Assembly: GCF_004342985.1 (NCBI RefSeq) | Contig: NZ_SMBO01000002.1 | Coordinates: 496,001-560,000 of the forward strand | Direction of reading: 5' to 3' | DNA length: 64,000 bases | Source of the DNA: Novosphingobium sp. PhB57 | GTDB lineage: Bacteria > Pseudomonadota > Alphaproteobacteria > Sphingomonadales > Sphingomonadaceae | Shown: positions 51,084-58,868 of the stretch, piece by piece | Numbering within the stretch: position 1 is the stretch's first letter | How the letters are laid out: every line of letters starts with the position of its first letter | The notes under the pieces: generated by a model | The model's input: the letters and a program-made list of their open reading frames with translations, nothing else | Told to the model about the DNA's origin: nothing | Databases searched by the model: none | Position numbers and translations under genes: made by a program

Positions 51084-53132
51084 ATGAGTGCACATCCTTT
51101 CTACGCCCTGCACGAACACGGCTTCGTGCGCGTCGCCGCCTCCACGCCCAAGGTCCGCACTGCCGATGTCGCCTTCAATCGCGACGCCGTGCTGGCGGAG
51201 GCGCAGCGCGCGCATGAGGCGCATGTCGACCTGGTGGTCTTCCCGGAACTTTGCATTTCCTCCTACGCGATCGACGACCTGCACTTGCAGGGGGCGATGA
51301 TCGAGGCGGTGGAAGCGGCCGTGGCGGAGATCGTGCGGGCAAGCGCCGATCTCTCCCCCGTGCTGCTGGTCGGCGCGGCGCTGCCCAACAAGGGGCGGCT
51401 CTACAACTGCGCGCTCGCCATCGCGCATGGACGGCTGCTGGGCGTAGTGCCCAAGTCCTACCTGCCCAATTACCGCGAGTTCTACGAAAAGCGCTGGTTC
51501 GCCAGTGGCAAGACGATCAAGGGCCAGACCATCCGCGTGAACGGGCAGGACGTGCCCTTCGGCGTCGATCTCGTCTTCGCGTCCGAAGTGCTGCCGAACT
51601 TCCGCTTCGCCGTGGAGATCTGCGAGGATATCTGGGCCGCCACCCCGCCAAGCTCGCTGGGTGCGCTCGCCGGGGCGACGATCCTGTGCAACCTCTCCGC
51701 CTCCAACATCGTGATCGGCAAGTCGGACGAACGGCATCTGCTCTGCCGCTCGCAGTCCGCCCGCGCGACGGCGGCCTATATCTATTCCGCTGCCGGGCAT
51801 GGCGAGAGCACGACCGACCTGGCGTGGGACGGGCAGGGCATCGTCTACGAACTGGGCGACCTGCTGGCAGAGAGCGAGCGCTTCTCGCTGGAAGCGGAAC
51901 TCTGCATCGCCGATGTCGATGTCGATCGCATCATGATGGACCGTATCCGCGTACCCACGTTCAACGACGCGGGTGAAGTGGCAGGCCGGCCGGACGAGAC
52001 CTTCCGCACCGTGCCTTTCCGCCATGCCCCGGCGGGCGGCGATATCGGCCTGATCCGTCCGGTCTCGCGCTTCCCCTTCGTGCCTTCGCGCGCCGACAAG
52101 CTCGATGCCGACTGCTACGAGGCGTTCAACATCCAGGTGGGCGGGTTGATGCGCCGCATCGAGGCGACGGGCGCCAGGTCAATGGTCATCGGCATCTCTG
52201 GCGGGCTCGATTCGACTCACGCGCTGATCGTTGCCGCGCGCGCCTGCGACCGGCTGGGCCTGCCGCGCACGTTCATTCGCGGCTACACGATGCCCGGTTT
52301 CGCCACCAGCGAGGGCACAAAGTCCAATGCCTGGACGCTGATGAAGGCGGTGGGCATCCACGCCGAAGAGATCGACATTCGCCCCGCCGCCACGACGATG
52401 CTCAAGGATATCGGCCATGCCTTCTCGAATGGCGAGCCGGTCTACGATGTGACGTTCGAGAACGTGCAGGCGGGCCTGCGCACCGATTACCTGTTCCGAC
52501 TGGCCAACCAGAACGACGGCTTCGTGATCGGCACCGGCGACCTCTCCGAACTGGCGCTGGGTTGGTGCACGTACGGCGTCGGCGACCAGATGAGCCATTA
52601 CACGGTCAACGCCGGCGTGCCCAAGACGCTGATCCAATACCTGATCCGCTGGTGCGCCACCACCGACCAGTTCGGCGCCGCGACCGAAGAGGTGCTGCTG
52701 GCGATTCTCGGCACCGAAATTTCGCCCGAACTCGTGCCGGCCGGGGCGGACGGCGCGATCCAGAGCACCGAGGCGAAGATCGGGCCTTACGAACTCAACG
52801 ACTTCTTCCTGCACCACATCGTGCGCTTCGGGCAGAAGCCGTCGAAAGTGGCGTTCCTGGCGCTCCACGCCTGGCAAGATGCGGCGGCGGGCACCTGGCC
52901 TGCGGGCTTCCCGGACGATCGCAAGAACGCGTACGACCTTGCCACGATCCGTTCCTGGCTGGAGAAGTTCCTGCGCCGCTTCTTCGCGTTCAGCCAGTTC
53001 AAGCGCTCCGCCGTGCCGAACGGGCCGAAGGTGTCCTCCGGCGGTGCGCTGTCTCCGCGCGGAGACTGGCGCGCGCCGTCCGATGCCAGCGCGGCGGTGT
53101 GGCTGGCGGAACTGGATGCGAAGGTGCCGTGA
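51084..53132 (+). CDS. nadE: Glutamine-dependent NAD+ synthetase
   Basis: 682 residues, the long two-domain form. The nitrilase-type glutaminase domain has Glu in VVFPELCIS, Lys in VPKSYLPNYREFYE and Cys in AVEICEDIWAA. The synthetase domain has the P-loop IGISGGLDSTHAL near residue 375 and GTGDLSELALGWCTYGVGDQ. It amidates nicotinate adenine dinucleotide with ammonia from glutamine and ATP. The ATG at 51084 follows a short gap from the divergent sufE. An REP-like palindrome lies 10 bases past its stop codon. Confidence 0.97.
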   Translation: MSAHPFYALHEHGFVRVAASTPKVRTADVAFNRDAVLAEAQRAHEAHVDLVVFPELCISSYAIDDLHLQGAMIEAVEAAVAEIVRASADLSPVLLVGAALPNKGRLYNCALAIAHGRLLGVVPKSYLPNYREFYEKRWFASGKTIKGQTIRVNGQDVPFGVDLVFASEVLPNFRFAVEICEDIWAATPPSSLGALAGATILCNLSASNIVIGKSDERHLLCRSQSARATAAYIYSAAGHGESTTDLAWDGQGIVYELGDLLAESERFSLEAELCIADVDVDRIMMDRIRVPTFNDAGEVAGRPDETFRTVPFRHAPAGGDIGLIRPVSRFPFVPSRADKLDADCYEAFNIQVGGLMRRIEATGARSMVIGISGGLDSTHALIVAARACDRLGLPRTFIRGYTMPGFATSEGTKSNAWTLMKAVGIHAEEIDIRPAATTMLKDIGHAFSNGEPVYDVTFENVQAGLRTDYLFRLANQNDGFVIGTGDLSELALGWCTYGVGDQMSHYTVNAGVPKTLIQYLIRWCATTDQFGAATEEVLLAILGTEISPELVPAGADGAIQSTEAKIGPYELNDFFLHHIVRFGQKPSKVAFLALHAWQDAAAGTWPAGFPDDRKNAYDLATIRSWLEKFLRRFFAFSQFKRSAVPNGPKVSSGGALSPRGDWRAPSDASAAVWLAELDAKVP

Positions 53133-53142
53133 AAGAAGGCTT

Positions 53143-53165
53143 CGTCCCGGCCTTGAGCCGGGACG
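53143..53165. repeat. REP-like palindrome 3
   Basis: cgtcccggc (53143-53151) and gccgggacg (53157-53165), perfect arms around a 5-base centre, between the converging nadE and psp-operon genes. Related to those at 46581 and 50189. Confidence 0.6.
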
Positions 53166-53173
53166 ACGTACTC

Positions 53174-53413
53174 TCAATCCCGCAGCGACTCGATTTCGCG
53201 TGCGAGATCCTTTTCGCGGCGCTCGTCGGTGGCGATGCGTTCGAGCACGGCGATGCGCTTGCGCAATTTCTCGACTTCGGTTTCCAGTTCGTGCTCGCGC
53301 TCGCCATGGCCGTCCAGTCGGAAGCCCGGCTTTTCTCCGCGCAGTTTCTGGGCACGGAGCCAGGTTACCGCGGCGATCGCGAAGATGACGACTACGGCAG
53401 TCCAGAAGCTCAT
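53174..53413 (-). CDS. PspB-like anchored coiled-coil protein, member 1
   Basis: 79 residues. One N-terminal helix (SFWTAVVVIFAIAAVTWLR) is followed by a charged coiled coil (HELETEVEKLRKRIAVLERI) that ends LAREIESLRD. This is the PspB layout. The C-terminal IESLR motif is shared with the three genes upstream and with PspC. Its start overlaps the next gene's stop (ATGA at 53410-53413). It is the last gene of the psp operon. Confidence 0.75.
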   Translation of the reverse strand: MSFWTAVVVIFAIAAVTWLRAQKLRGEKPGFRLDGHGEREHELETEVEKLRKRIAVLERIATDERREKDLAREIESLRD

Positions 53414-53751
53414 TGGGTCACCTCGCGGCGGGCATCGTGGCGAGCCTCTCGCAGGCTCTCGATCTGACGGGCTACATCATAACCCTGATCCGTGACAATC
53501 CGCTCCACGCTGGCGAGACGGTCCTTGATCGAACCGATCTCTGCGCGAAGCTGGGCGTTTTCCTGGGTGATCAACTGGACACGGGCCTGCGCTTCGGCGT
53601 CGTCCTTGGGATAGACGGCCTTGCCCCAGGAATTCTCCAGCGGATAGCCGTGGCGCATGCGCAGCCAGTTGTTGAAGATCCAGCCGCCGATGCCCAGCGC
53701 CGTGGCCGTGACCAGGACGGGCATGAGCATTTCGAGCGTTGAGTAATCCAT
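53410..53751 (-). CDS. PspB-like anchored coiled-coil protein, member 2
   Basis: 113 residues from the ATG at 53751. A helix (LEMLMPVLVTATALGIGGWI) is followed by NNWLRMRHGYPLEN. A coiled coil ends with the motif SVERIVTDQGYDVARQIESL. That motif, ERI-x-TD-x-GYD-x-A-x-QIE-x-LR, is nearly identical in the next two genes. Coiled-coil segment ARVQLITQENAQLRAEIG resembles PspB/leucine-zipper. Probably an inner-membrane partner of PspA/PspC. Confidence 0.72.
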   Translation of the reverse strand: MDYSTLEMLMPVLVTATALGIGGWIFNNWLRMRHGYPLENSWGKAVYPKDDAEAQARVQLITQENAQLRAEIGSIKDRLASVERIVTDQGYDVARQIESLREARHDARREVTQ

Positions 53752-53768
53752 GTTCTTCCGGCCCCCCG

Positions 53769-54053
53769 TCAGTTCGCGCGCGGCTCGCCGTCCGGGGCGC
53801 GCAGCGATTCGATCTGGCGCGCGGTGTCCCAGGCGCCGTCGGTGATGATGGTTTCCAGCACGCGCAGGCGGTTCTCGATCGCGGCATTGGGGGCGGCGTG
53901 GCGGGCGGCCTTTTCGGCCGTTTGCCCCGCCGCGATCTCCAGCTTGCGTTCGAGGAAGGCAAGGCGGCGCTTGTAGGCTCCGGCCAGGATCGCCGCTATC
54001 GCGACCATCCCGCCCATGAAGGTGGCCAGCCCGACGAAGTCCCCGAAGCTCAT
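53769..54053 (-). CDS. PspB-like anchored coiled-coil protein, member 3
   Basis: 94 residues. N-terminal helix (FGDFVGLATFMGGMVAIAAIL), Arg-rich turn AYKRRLAFLERKLEIAAG, then a coiled coil ending LETIITDGAWDTARQIESL. The conserved C-terminal motif places it with its neighbours. The start overlaps the stop of the gene upstream by four bases (54050-54053), showing translational coupling. Function inferred from the operon. Confidence 0.72.
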   Translation of the reverse strand: MSFGDFVGLATFMGGMVAIAAILAGAYKRRLAFLERKLEIAAGQTAEKAARHAAPNAAIENRLRVLETIITDGAWDTARQIESLRAPDGEPRAN

Positions 54054-54334
54054 TGCCGGGTCGCCTTGTCAGTGGGGGCCTTTTCGGTTTCGCGCACGTC
54101 GCGCAGGGCCTCGATCTGGAGCGCGGTATCGTAGCCGCCGTCAGTGATGATCCGTTCGAGCACCCGCACACGCTCTTCCAGCTCGCGGGAGTGGGAAGCG
54201 TATTGCGCGGCCTTTTCGGCGGTGGCCGTCACCTGCAGTTCGGCCATGCGGCGCTGGTGCCGGGTCCAGATCGCGAAGCCCGCAATCATGAACGGGGCCA
54301 GCGGGATGAGGAGGGCGAGAGTGTGAGAATCCAT
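54050..54334 (-). CDS. pspB: PspB-like anchored coiled-coil protein, member 4
   Basis: 94 residues. One helix (HTLALLIPLAPFMIAGFAIW), basic TRHQRRMAELQ, coiled coil, then RVLERIITDGGYDTALQIEAL and a short tail. Its size and topology match PspB best, which in enterobacteria binds PspC and regulates the PspA-PspF switch. It follows pspC by 41 bases. The name is based on position and topology, not on strong sequence identity. Confidence 0.72.
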   Translation of the reverse strand: MDSHTLALLIPLAPFMIAGFAIWTRHQRRMAELQVTATAEKAAQYASHSRELEERVRVLERIITDGGYDTALQIEALRDVRETEKAPTDKATRQ

Positions 54335-54375
54335 CTTGGGCTAATCCCTGTTACCCGGTGTTGGCAGCCTGCGTA

Positions 54376-54786
54376 TCAGCGGAGGCTGTCGATTTCGGCG
54401 GCGAGGCGCGAATTGCTGCTGGTGTAGTGCGCTTCCATCTCGGCGACGCGGCGGTCGATGTCCGAAAGTTCGCTGCGCAGGCGACCAGAACGGTTCGGTG
54501 CCGAGCGCATCAGGTTGTGTCCGAAGCCCTGGCGATTTCGGCGGCGTTCCATCCGGCGCAGCAGGCGCTCTTCCTCGTCCTCGCTGTAAAGACTCATCGG
54601 CCGCTTGTCCGCCATGAAGGCGACGGCGATGTAGATCGGGATCGTCACGAAGGAGACGAAGAAGGTCAGCAGCACGGCTGCGATGCGAATCCAGAGCGTG
54701 TCGACGCCGGTATAGTCCGCAATGCCGGAGCAGACGCCGGCCAGCTTGGCGTTCGACTTGTCGAGATAGAATTGTCCGCGTGACAC
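54376..54786 (-). CDS. pspC: Phage-shock protein PspC
   Basis: 136 residues from a GTG at 54786, preceded by GAGGGAAAGGGAAC. The PspC domain is clear: FYLDKSNAKLAGVCSGIADYTGVD in pieces, DTLWIRIAAVLLTFFVSF and the helix IPIYIAVAFMADKRP. The C-terminal half is a coiled-coil ending RLAAEIDSLR, the same terminal motif as the four small downstream proteins. PspC senses membrane stress and relieves PspA-PspF inhibition. It sits 156 bases from the pspA stop within the operon. Confidence 0.93.
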   Translation of the reverse strand: MSRGQFYLDKSNAKLAGVCSGIADYTGVDTLWIRIAAVLLTFFVSFVTIPIYIAVAFMADKRPMSLYSEDEEERLLRRMERRRNRQGFGHNLMRSAPNRSGRLRSELSDIDRRVAEMEAHYTSSNSRLAAEIDSLR

Positions 54787-54942
54787 TGGTTGTTCCCTTT
54801 CCCTCGGGCTGCCCGGCGTGGATCCGGGCTTGCCCGTTATGACAGTGGTCGGGTCGGCAGACCCGGGTTCCCGGTCATGGCCCTTCGCGGGCGGCATGTA
54901 CGTTTCGGCAAGACACCTGCCGGGATGTCAGGTGTGCCGCTG

Positions 54943-55656
54943 TCATTCCGGCGTCGACTGGCCTGCGGTCGGCTGGCCTGCGGTCGATTGGCCATTCCCC
55001 ATCGCGCGCTTCATCTCGGCGAGTTCGGCGTCGATCGTATCGCCGTCCTGCAAGGCAGCGATTTCCTCGGCGAGCGTCGGCTGGCGGCTGTCGCCCAGGC
55101 TCATCGCCTCGGCACGGCCTTCGGCATAATCGACGCGCCGCTCGAGCTGGTCGAAGCGCACCAGGGCCTCGTCCACGCGCTCGCTCGACAGCAAGGTCCG
55201 CAGTTTGACGCGATTCTCGGCGCTCTGCAAGCGAGCGGCGATCGAGGATTGGCGGCTGCGGGCCTCGCGCAGGCGGTTCTGCAGCTTTTCGATGTCCTCC
55301 TCGTAAGCGCGCAGGGCGTCGTCGAGCACGGCGATCTCGGCACGAAGCTGCTCGGCCATGTCGCCGGCCTTCTTCTTTTCGAGCAGGGCGGCGCGGGCCA
55401 GGTCCTCGCGGTCCTTGCTGAGCGCGAGCTGGGCCTTGTCGCCCCAGTCGTGCTGAAGCTGGTCCAGCTTGCCGACATGGCGGCGCAGTTCCTTCTGGTC
55501 GGCAATGGTGCGCGCGCTGCTGGTACGCACTTCGACGAGGGTTTCCTCCATCTCCAGGATGATGAGGCGGATCATCTTCCCGGGGTCTTCGGCCTTGTCC
55601 AACATGTCGTTGAAATTGGCGGCGATGATGTCGCGGGTGCGGGAGAAGATGCCCAT
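54943..55656 (-). CDS. pspA: Phage-shock protein PspA (ESCRT-III-like membrane repair protein)
   Basis: 237 residues from the ATG at 55656, preceded by AAAGGAACC. The start MGIFSRTRDIIAANFNDMLD is the PspA signature; the amphipathic helix and KAEDPGKMIRL follow, then a long coiled coil with few breaks. The C-terminus ends with a Gln/Ser/Thr/Pro stretch (GQSTAGQPTAGQSTPE) containing three short repeats. PspA binds stressed membrane and restrains PspF. The frame is open for 62 more codons upstream to a GTG that overlaps the previous gene (GTGA at 55842), so an extended form is conceivable. Confidence 0.94.
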   Translation of the reverse strand: MGIFSRTRDIIAANFNDMLDKAEDPGKMIRLIILEMEETLVEVRTSSARTIADQKELRRHVGKLDQLQHDWGDKAQLALSKDREDLARAALLEKKKAGDMAEQLRAEIAVLDDALRAYEEDIEKLQNRLREARSRQSSIAARLQSAENRVKLRTLLSSERVDEALVRFDQLERRVDYAEGRAEAMSLGDSRQPTLAEEIAALQDGDTIDAELAEMKRAMGNGQSTAGQPTAGQSTPE

Positions 55657-55838
55657 CCTGGCGGTTCCTTTGATCGAGGTGGGATTGAACTTGCGGGCCT
55701 GGCTGAAGCGCGGCTCCCGGAAGAAGGAGCCTTCGCCCGAACCGGAGGCGGTGTCGAACGGGCGGGCGCGCCTTTCCTGAAAGCGAGGAGCGTCCTGCTC
55801 CGATGCTTGCAGGATTTCGATTTCCGCGTCGAGCCTGC

Positions 55839-56048
55839 TCACTGCAGCGGTGCTCCGCAAACGGGAGCGGCATGGGCCGGCGGGGCGATGCGGTCGCTCA
55901 TGGCGAAGAGGTTCAGCGTGCCCATGGCGAGCACCGCAGCGATGATCGCCCAGTCGAGCTTGCTGCGTTCCCGCCCATTGGCCTGGAAGCCGGCCGGCTG
56001 CTTGCTCGGGTGGCTGCTGGCAACGATGCTGGCGTTCTGGAAGGACAT
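55839..56048 (-). CDS. Small membrane protein leading the psp operon
   Basis: 69 residues. [21 protein letters not shown], then a helix ([20 protein letters not shown]), then a short periplasmic tail [11 protein letters not shown]. Single-pass N-in topology is likely. It begins 45 bases downstream of the -12 element of the sigma-54 promoter. Its TGA overlaps the possible GTG of an extended pspA frame. No family is known to me; its place as the first psp gene implies a role in envelope stress. Confidence 0.7.
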   Translation of the reverse strand: MSFQNASIVASSHPSKQPAGFQANGRERSKLDWAIIAAVLAMGTLNLFAMSDRIAPPAHAAPVCGAPLQ

Positions 56049-56092
56049 CCTGGTGTTCCTCTGTCGGATCTCGTGAATTTGCCCATGTCATC

Positions 56093-56108
56093 GCAAGGGG
56101 CGTGCCAA
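56093..56108 (-). promoter_or_regulatory. Sigma-54 promoter of the psp operon
   Basis: On the minus strand TTGGCACGCCCCTTGC, a near-perfect match to the -24/-12 consensus (TGGCACG-N4-TTGC). It lies between divergent pspF and the operon, as in E. coli, and points at the small membrane protein 45 bases away. Confidence 0.92.
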
Positions 56109-56112
56109 ACTC

Positions 56113-56129
56113 GAAAACATGCGGTTTTC
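56113..56129. promoter_or_regulatory. Inverted repeat upstream of the sigma-54 promoter
   Basis: gaaaac (56113-56118) and gttttc (56124-56129), perfect arms with a 5-base spacer, directly upstream of the -24 element. It could be a PspF or IHF site, although PspF sites usually lie further away. Confidence 0.35.
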
Positions 56130-56207
56130 TGCGATTTCAGACGCTTGGTGGGGGAGGGCGCAAAAGATGAATTGCCAATGAATGGTGAAATTCGCTAAGA
56201 GTTGGGA

Positions 56208-57290
56208 ATGGAGCGAGACGTTCAGTTCATCGGTCAATCCACCGCCTTCCTCGACGCGGTGGAGCGCGCCAGTCGGGCCGCGGCGGTGCGGCGCCCGGTG
56301 CTGGTCATCGGTGAGCGCGGGACCGGCAAGGAACTGATCGCCCAGCGGCTCCATCACCTCTCGCCGCGCTGGGGCGAGCCGCTGATCACCATGAACTGCG
56401 CCGCCCTGCCGGAAACGCTGATCGAAGCGGAGCTGTTCGGGCACGAGGCCGGGGCTTTCACCGGCGCGGTGCGGGCAAGGGCCGGCCGGTTCGAGGAAGC
56501 GGATCGGGGGACGCTGTTCCTCGATGAGCTGGGCACTCTGTCGATGGCCGCGCAGGAGCGGCTGCTTCGGGCCATCGAATATGGCGAGATCGCGCGAATC
56601 GGTGCCTCGCGCCCGGTGCAGGTCGACGTGCGCGTGGTTGCCGCCACCAATGCCGATCTGCCGCGCATGGCCGAGCAAGGCACGTTCCGCGCCGACCTGC
56701 TCGATCGCCTGAGTTTCGAGGTCATCAACCTGCCGCCGCTGCGGGCGCGGGAAGGCGATGTCTACGAACTGGCCGACTATTACGGGCGGCGCATGGCGAG
56801 CGAGCTGGAGTGGGATACCTGGCCCGGTTTCTCGCCGCAGGCCATGGCGGTGCTGGAGGCGCATGACTGGCCGGGCAATGTGCGCGAGCTGCGGAACGTG
56901 ACGGAGCGGGCGGTCTATCGCTGGGCTAACGAGCACGCGCCGATCGCCGAAATCGTCTTCGATCCTTTCGAGAACCCCTGGATGCCCACCGCCGCTGCCG
57001 AGCCTTCCCCCGCGCCGATTCCGGTGGCCGCCGTCCCGGCCAGGCCGGCGCCGGCTGCGCCCGTGGAAGCGGGCGCCGGGCTGCGGGCTTCGGTCGAGGC
57101 TTACGAACGCGGGCTATTGGTCGAGGCGCTCGACCGGCATCGCTGGAACCAGCGCCGCGCGGCGTCGGCTATGGGATTGTCCTATGACCAGTTGCGCCAT
57201 TGCATGAAGAAGCACCGTCTGTCGGAAGGCGGGCAGGCACCCTCCGCGCCGCCATCGGCCCAGTCACGGCCGCGAAATCTCGGTGAATAA
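56208..57290 (+). CDS. pspF: Sigma-54 activator PspF
   Basis: 360 residues from the ATG at 56208. The AAA+ domain begins directly at the N-terminus: Walker A GERGTGKE, GAFTGA loop for sigma-54 contact (GHEAGAFTGAVRARAG), Walker B GTLFLDELGTL, and the R-finger region. A linker rich in Pro and Ala (EPSPAPIPVAAVPARPAPAA) leads to the Fis-type HTH ending RRAASAMGLSYDQLRHCMKK. The lack of a receiver domain is typical of PspF, which is held in check by PspA. It is divergent from the psp operon it activates. Confidence 0.95.
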   Translation: MERDVQFIGQSTAFLDAVERASRAAAVRRPVLVIGERGTGKELIAQRLHHLSPRWGEPLITMNCAALPETLIEAELFGHEAGAFTGAVRARAGRFEEADRGTLFLDELGTLSMAAQERLLRAIEYGEIARIGASRPVQVDVRVVAATNADLPRMAEQGTFRADLLDRLSFEVINLPPLRAREGDVYELADYYGRRMASELEWDTWPGFSPQAMAVLEAHDWPGNVRELRNVTERAVYRWANEHAPIAEIVFDPFENPWMPTAAAEPSPAPIPVAAVPARPAPAAPVEAGAGLRASVEAYERGLLVEALDRHRWNQRRAASAMGLSYDQLRHCMKKHRLSEGGQAPSAPPSAQSRPRNLGE

Positions 57291-57383
57291 CAAGCATTAA
57301 GTGGCCGTTTAGGAAAGCCTGTCTGCCGTTTTGCTTTAATTTTCCCTAGTGGGATTTGCCGTTATAGTGCACGGAAGGCGCGA

Positions 57384-57920
57384 ATGAGGGCCGATGTGCA
57401 AGAGATAACCGACATTTCCGAAGCAACAGGGTTGTTGGAAAACTTGACGTCCAAGCAGGTCGAAGTTCTCGACCTGCTGCTGATGCACCGTACCACCAAG
57501 GAAATCGCCCGCGAAATCGGCATCGCGCCGAACACGGTGGACCAGCGCATCAATGCCGTGCGCGACAAGTGGGGAACCCTCAACCGCAAGGATACGGCGC
57601 GCCTTTATGGGCAGCTCGTGGAGCTATGTGGCAAATCCACATATGGCTTTTCCCGTATCGACGCGGGGTCGGGAGAGGGGGATGAGAGCGATCAGGATCT
57701 GACGGCGGATCCGGTCTTCGTCCTCTCCGATGCACGGCCCATGGCACGGCATCCCGATTGGTTCGATGCCCGGGTTGCCGAGCCGGCAGGCCTGGAGGCA
57801 TTCGATGCAAGGTTCGGAAGGGCGGGGCGCGTAGGGGCGGTTTTCTTGCTGGCGTTGATCATGGCGGTGACCCTTGCGGCCACCCTGGCGATCGCCGAGG
57901 CTCTGGAAAAACTGCTTTAG
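57384..57920 (+). CDS. LuxR-type HTH protein with C-terminal membrane anchor
   Basis: 178 residues. Residues about 17-70 are a LuxR-type helix-turn-helix (LTSKQVEVLDLLLMHRTTKEIAREIGIAPNTVDQRI in pieces, the TxxEIA/NTV pattern). A hydrophilic linker follows, then one hydrophobic helix (AVFLLALIMAVTLAATLAIA) near the C-terminus. No sensor domain precedes the HTH. A membrane-tethered transcription factor is predicted. Its target is unknown; it is followed by two genes of unknown role on the same strand. Confidence 0.85.
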   Translation: MRADVQEITDISEATGLLENLTSKQVEVLDLLLMHRTTKEIAREIGIAPNTVDQRINAVRDKWGTLNRKDTARLYGQLVELCGKSTYGFSRIDAGSGEGDESDQDLTADPVFVLSDARPMARHPDWFDARVAEPAGLEAFDARFGRAGRVGAVFLLALIMAVTLAATLAIAEALEKLL

Positions 57921-58013
57921 CGGCGCGCTGGTCCACCGATCCGGCCCACCGACCCGGTGGTCCTTCTTGCCGGATGCCTTCGATCTCGGAATTCCCAGTG
58001 GGAGGCGACGAAT

Positions 58014-58334
58014 ATGACACCGGATATTGTCGGAATGCGGATCACCCGGAGCATCCAGTCGGTCGAGAACGACATGGATGAGCTTCTCGCCAAGGCCAGC
58101 GAACTCATGGCGGAAATCGCTCGCGGTCGCCTTGCGATCGTCGATAACGCCCATAGCACCCAGCGCCCGATGGCGCGCGTTGCAGCCATGCAGCGCAGCC
58201 TGATCGAGGCCCGCTCCGAACTGGTGCGTGCGCATAGCGACCTGTCGAAGCTGGCAGAGACGATGGATATTCCGGTCCGCTGCCCGGACAAGGCCGAAGG
58301 CGAGCATCAGCCGCTCGCCGAAATCGCGGCCTGA
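58014..58334 (+). CDS. Small helical cytosolic protein of unknown function
   Basis: 106 residues from the ATG at 58014, preceded by GGGAGGCGACG, a strong ribosome binding site. Helical throughout: RSIQSVENDMDELLAKASEL, MARVAAMQRSLIEARSELVRAHSDLSKL. No signal peptide. The family is not recognised. It begins 93 bases past the membrane-anchored HTH gene. Confidence 0.7.
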   Translation: MTPDIVGMRITRSIQSVENDMDELLAKASELMAEIARGRLAIVDNAHSTQRPMARVAAMQRSLIEARSELVRAHSDLSKLAETMDIPVRCPDKAEGEHQPLAEIAA

Positions 58335-58364
58335 TCGGGGACTCGTTCGAAATGGGGAGCGTCC

Positions 58365-58868
58365 TTGGGAAACTCTGAACAGCTTGCTTTCTTCCTGCTG
58401 CTGGTCGTCGCCGTGGCGCTGGCCTTCTGGCAGGGCGGCGCGCCCGAACGGTGGGGCGCCGCGATCATCCTGACGATGGTCCTGCTGCAAGTCGGCGGAG
58501 AAAGCCTGCTGCCCAGTCGTTTCAGGAGCGTGGATCCCACGTCGCTGCTGACGGATGCCGTGGGAACGGCCGGTTTCGGCTATCTCGCGCTCCAGGCCCG
58601 AAGGATTTGGCCGCTATGGGCAACCTCGTTGCAGTTGTTGAGCCTCAGCGCGCATTTCGCACGATGGGCGGACATCGGAATTCCGCCAACGGTCTACGCC
58701 GTGATGCGGGGGACGCCCACGTTCCTGGCGCTTTCGGCGATAGCGATCGGTACGATCCTGCATGTCTGGCGCAAGCAGCGGCTTGGCAACGATCCCTCGT
58801 GGCAGGACTGGTCCCGGGTTGCAGTCGCATCCGGCCGCTCTCGCGAAGTCTCCTCGAAACGCTGGTAA
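58365..58868 (+). CDS. Small polytopic membrane protein
   Basis: 167 residues from a TTG at 58365. Four hydrophobic segments (AFFLLLVVAVALAFWQG, AAIILTMVLLQVGG, VGTAGFGYLALQA, TFLALSAIAIGTILHVW). The loop between helices 2 and 3 is charged. The tail after WQDWSRVAVASG is low-complexity. Function unknown. Its 3' end overlaps the RadC-like gene by 70 bases in a different frame. Confidence 0.7.
   Translation: MGNSEQLAFFLLLVVAVALAFWQGGAPERWGAAIILTMVLLQVGGESLLPSRFRSVDPTSLLTDAVGTAGFGYLALQARRIWPLWATSLQLLSLSAHFARWADIGIPPTVYAVMRGTPTFLALSAIAIGTILHVWRKQRLGNDPSWQDWSRVAVASGRSREVSSKRW

Noticed and set aside
55656-55842. Separate gene between the small membrane protein and pspA
   Set aside because: The frame has no stop before pspA's ATG, so it would be an extension of pspA, not an independent gene; listed as a finding instead.
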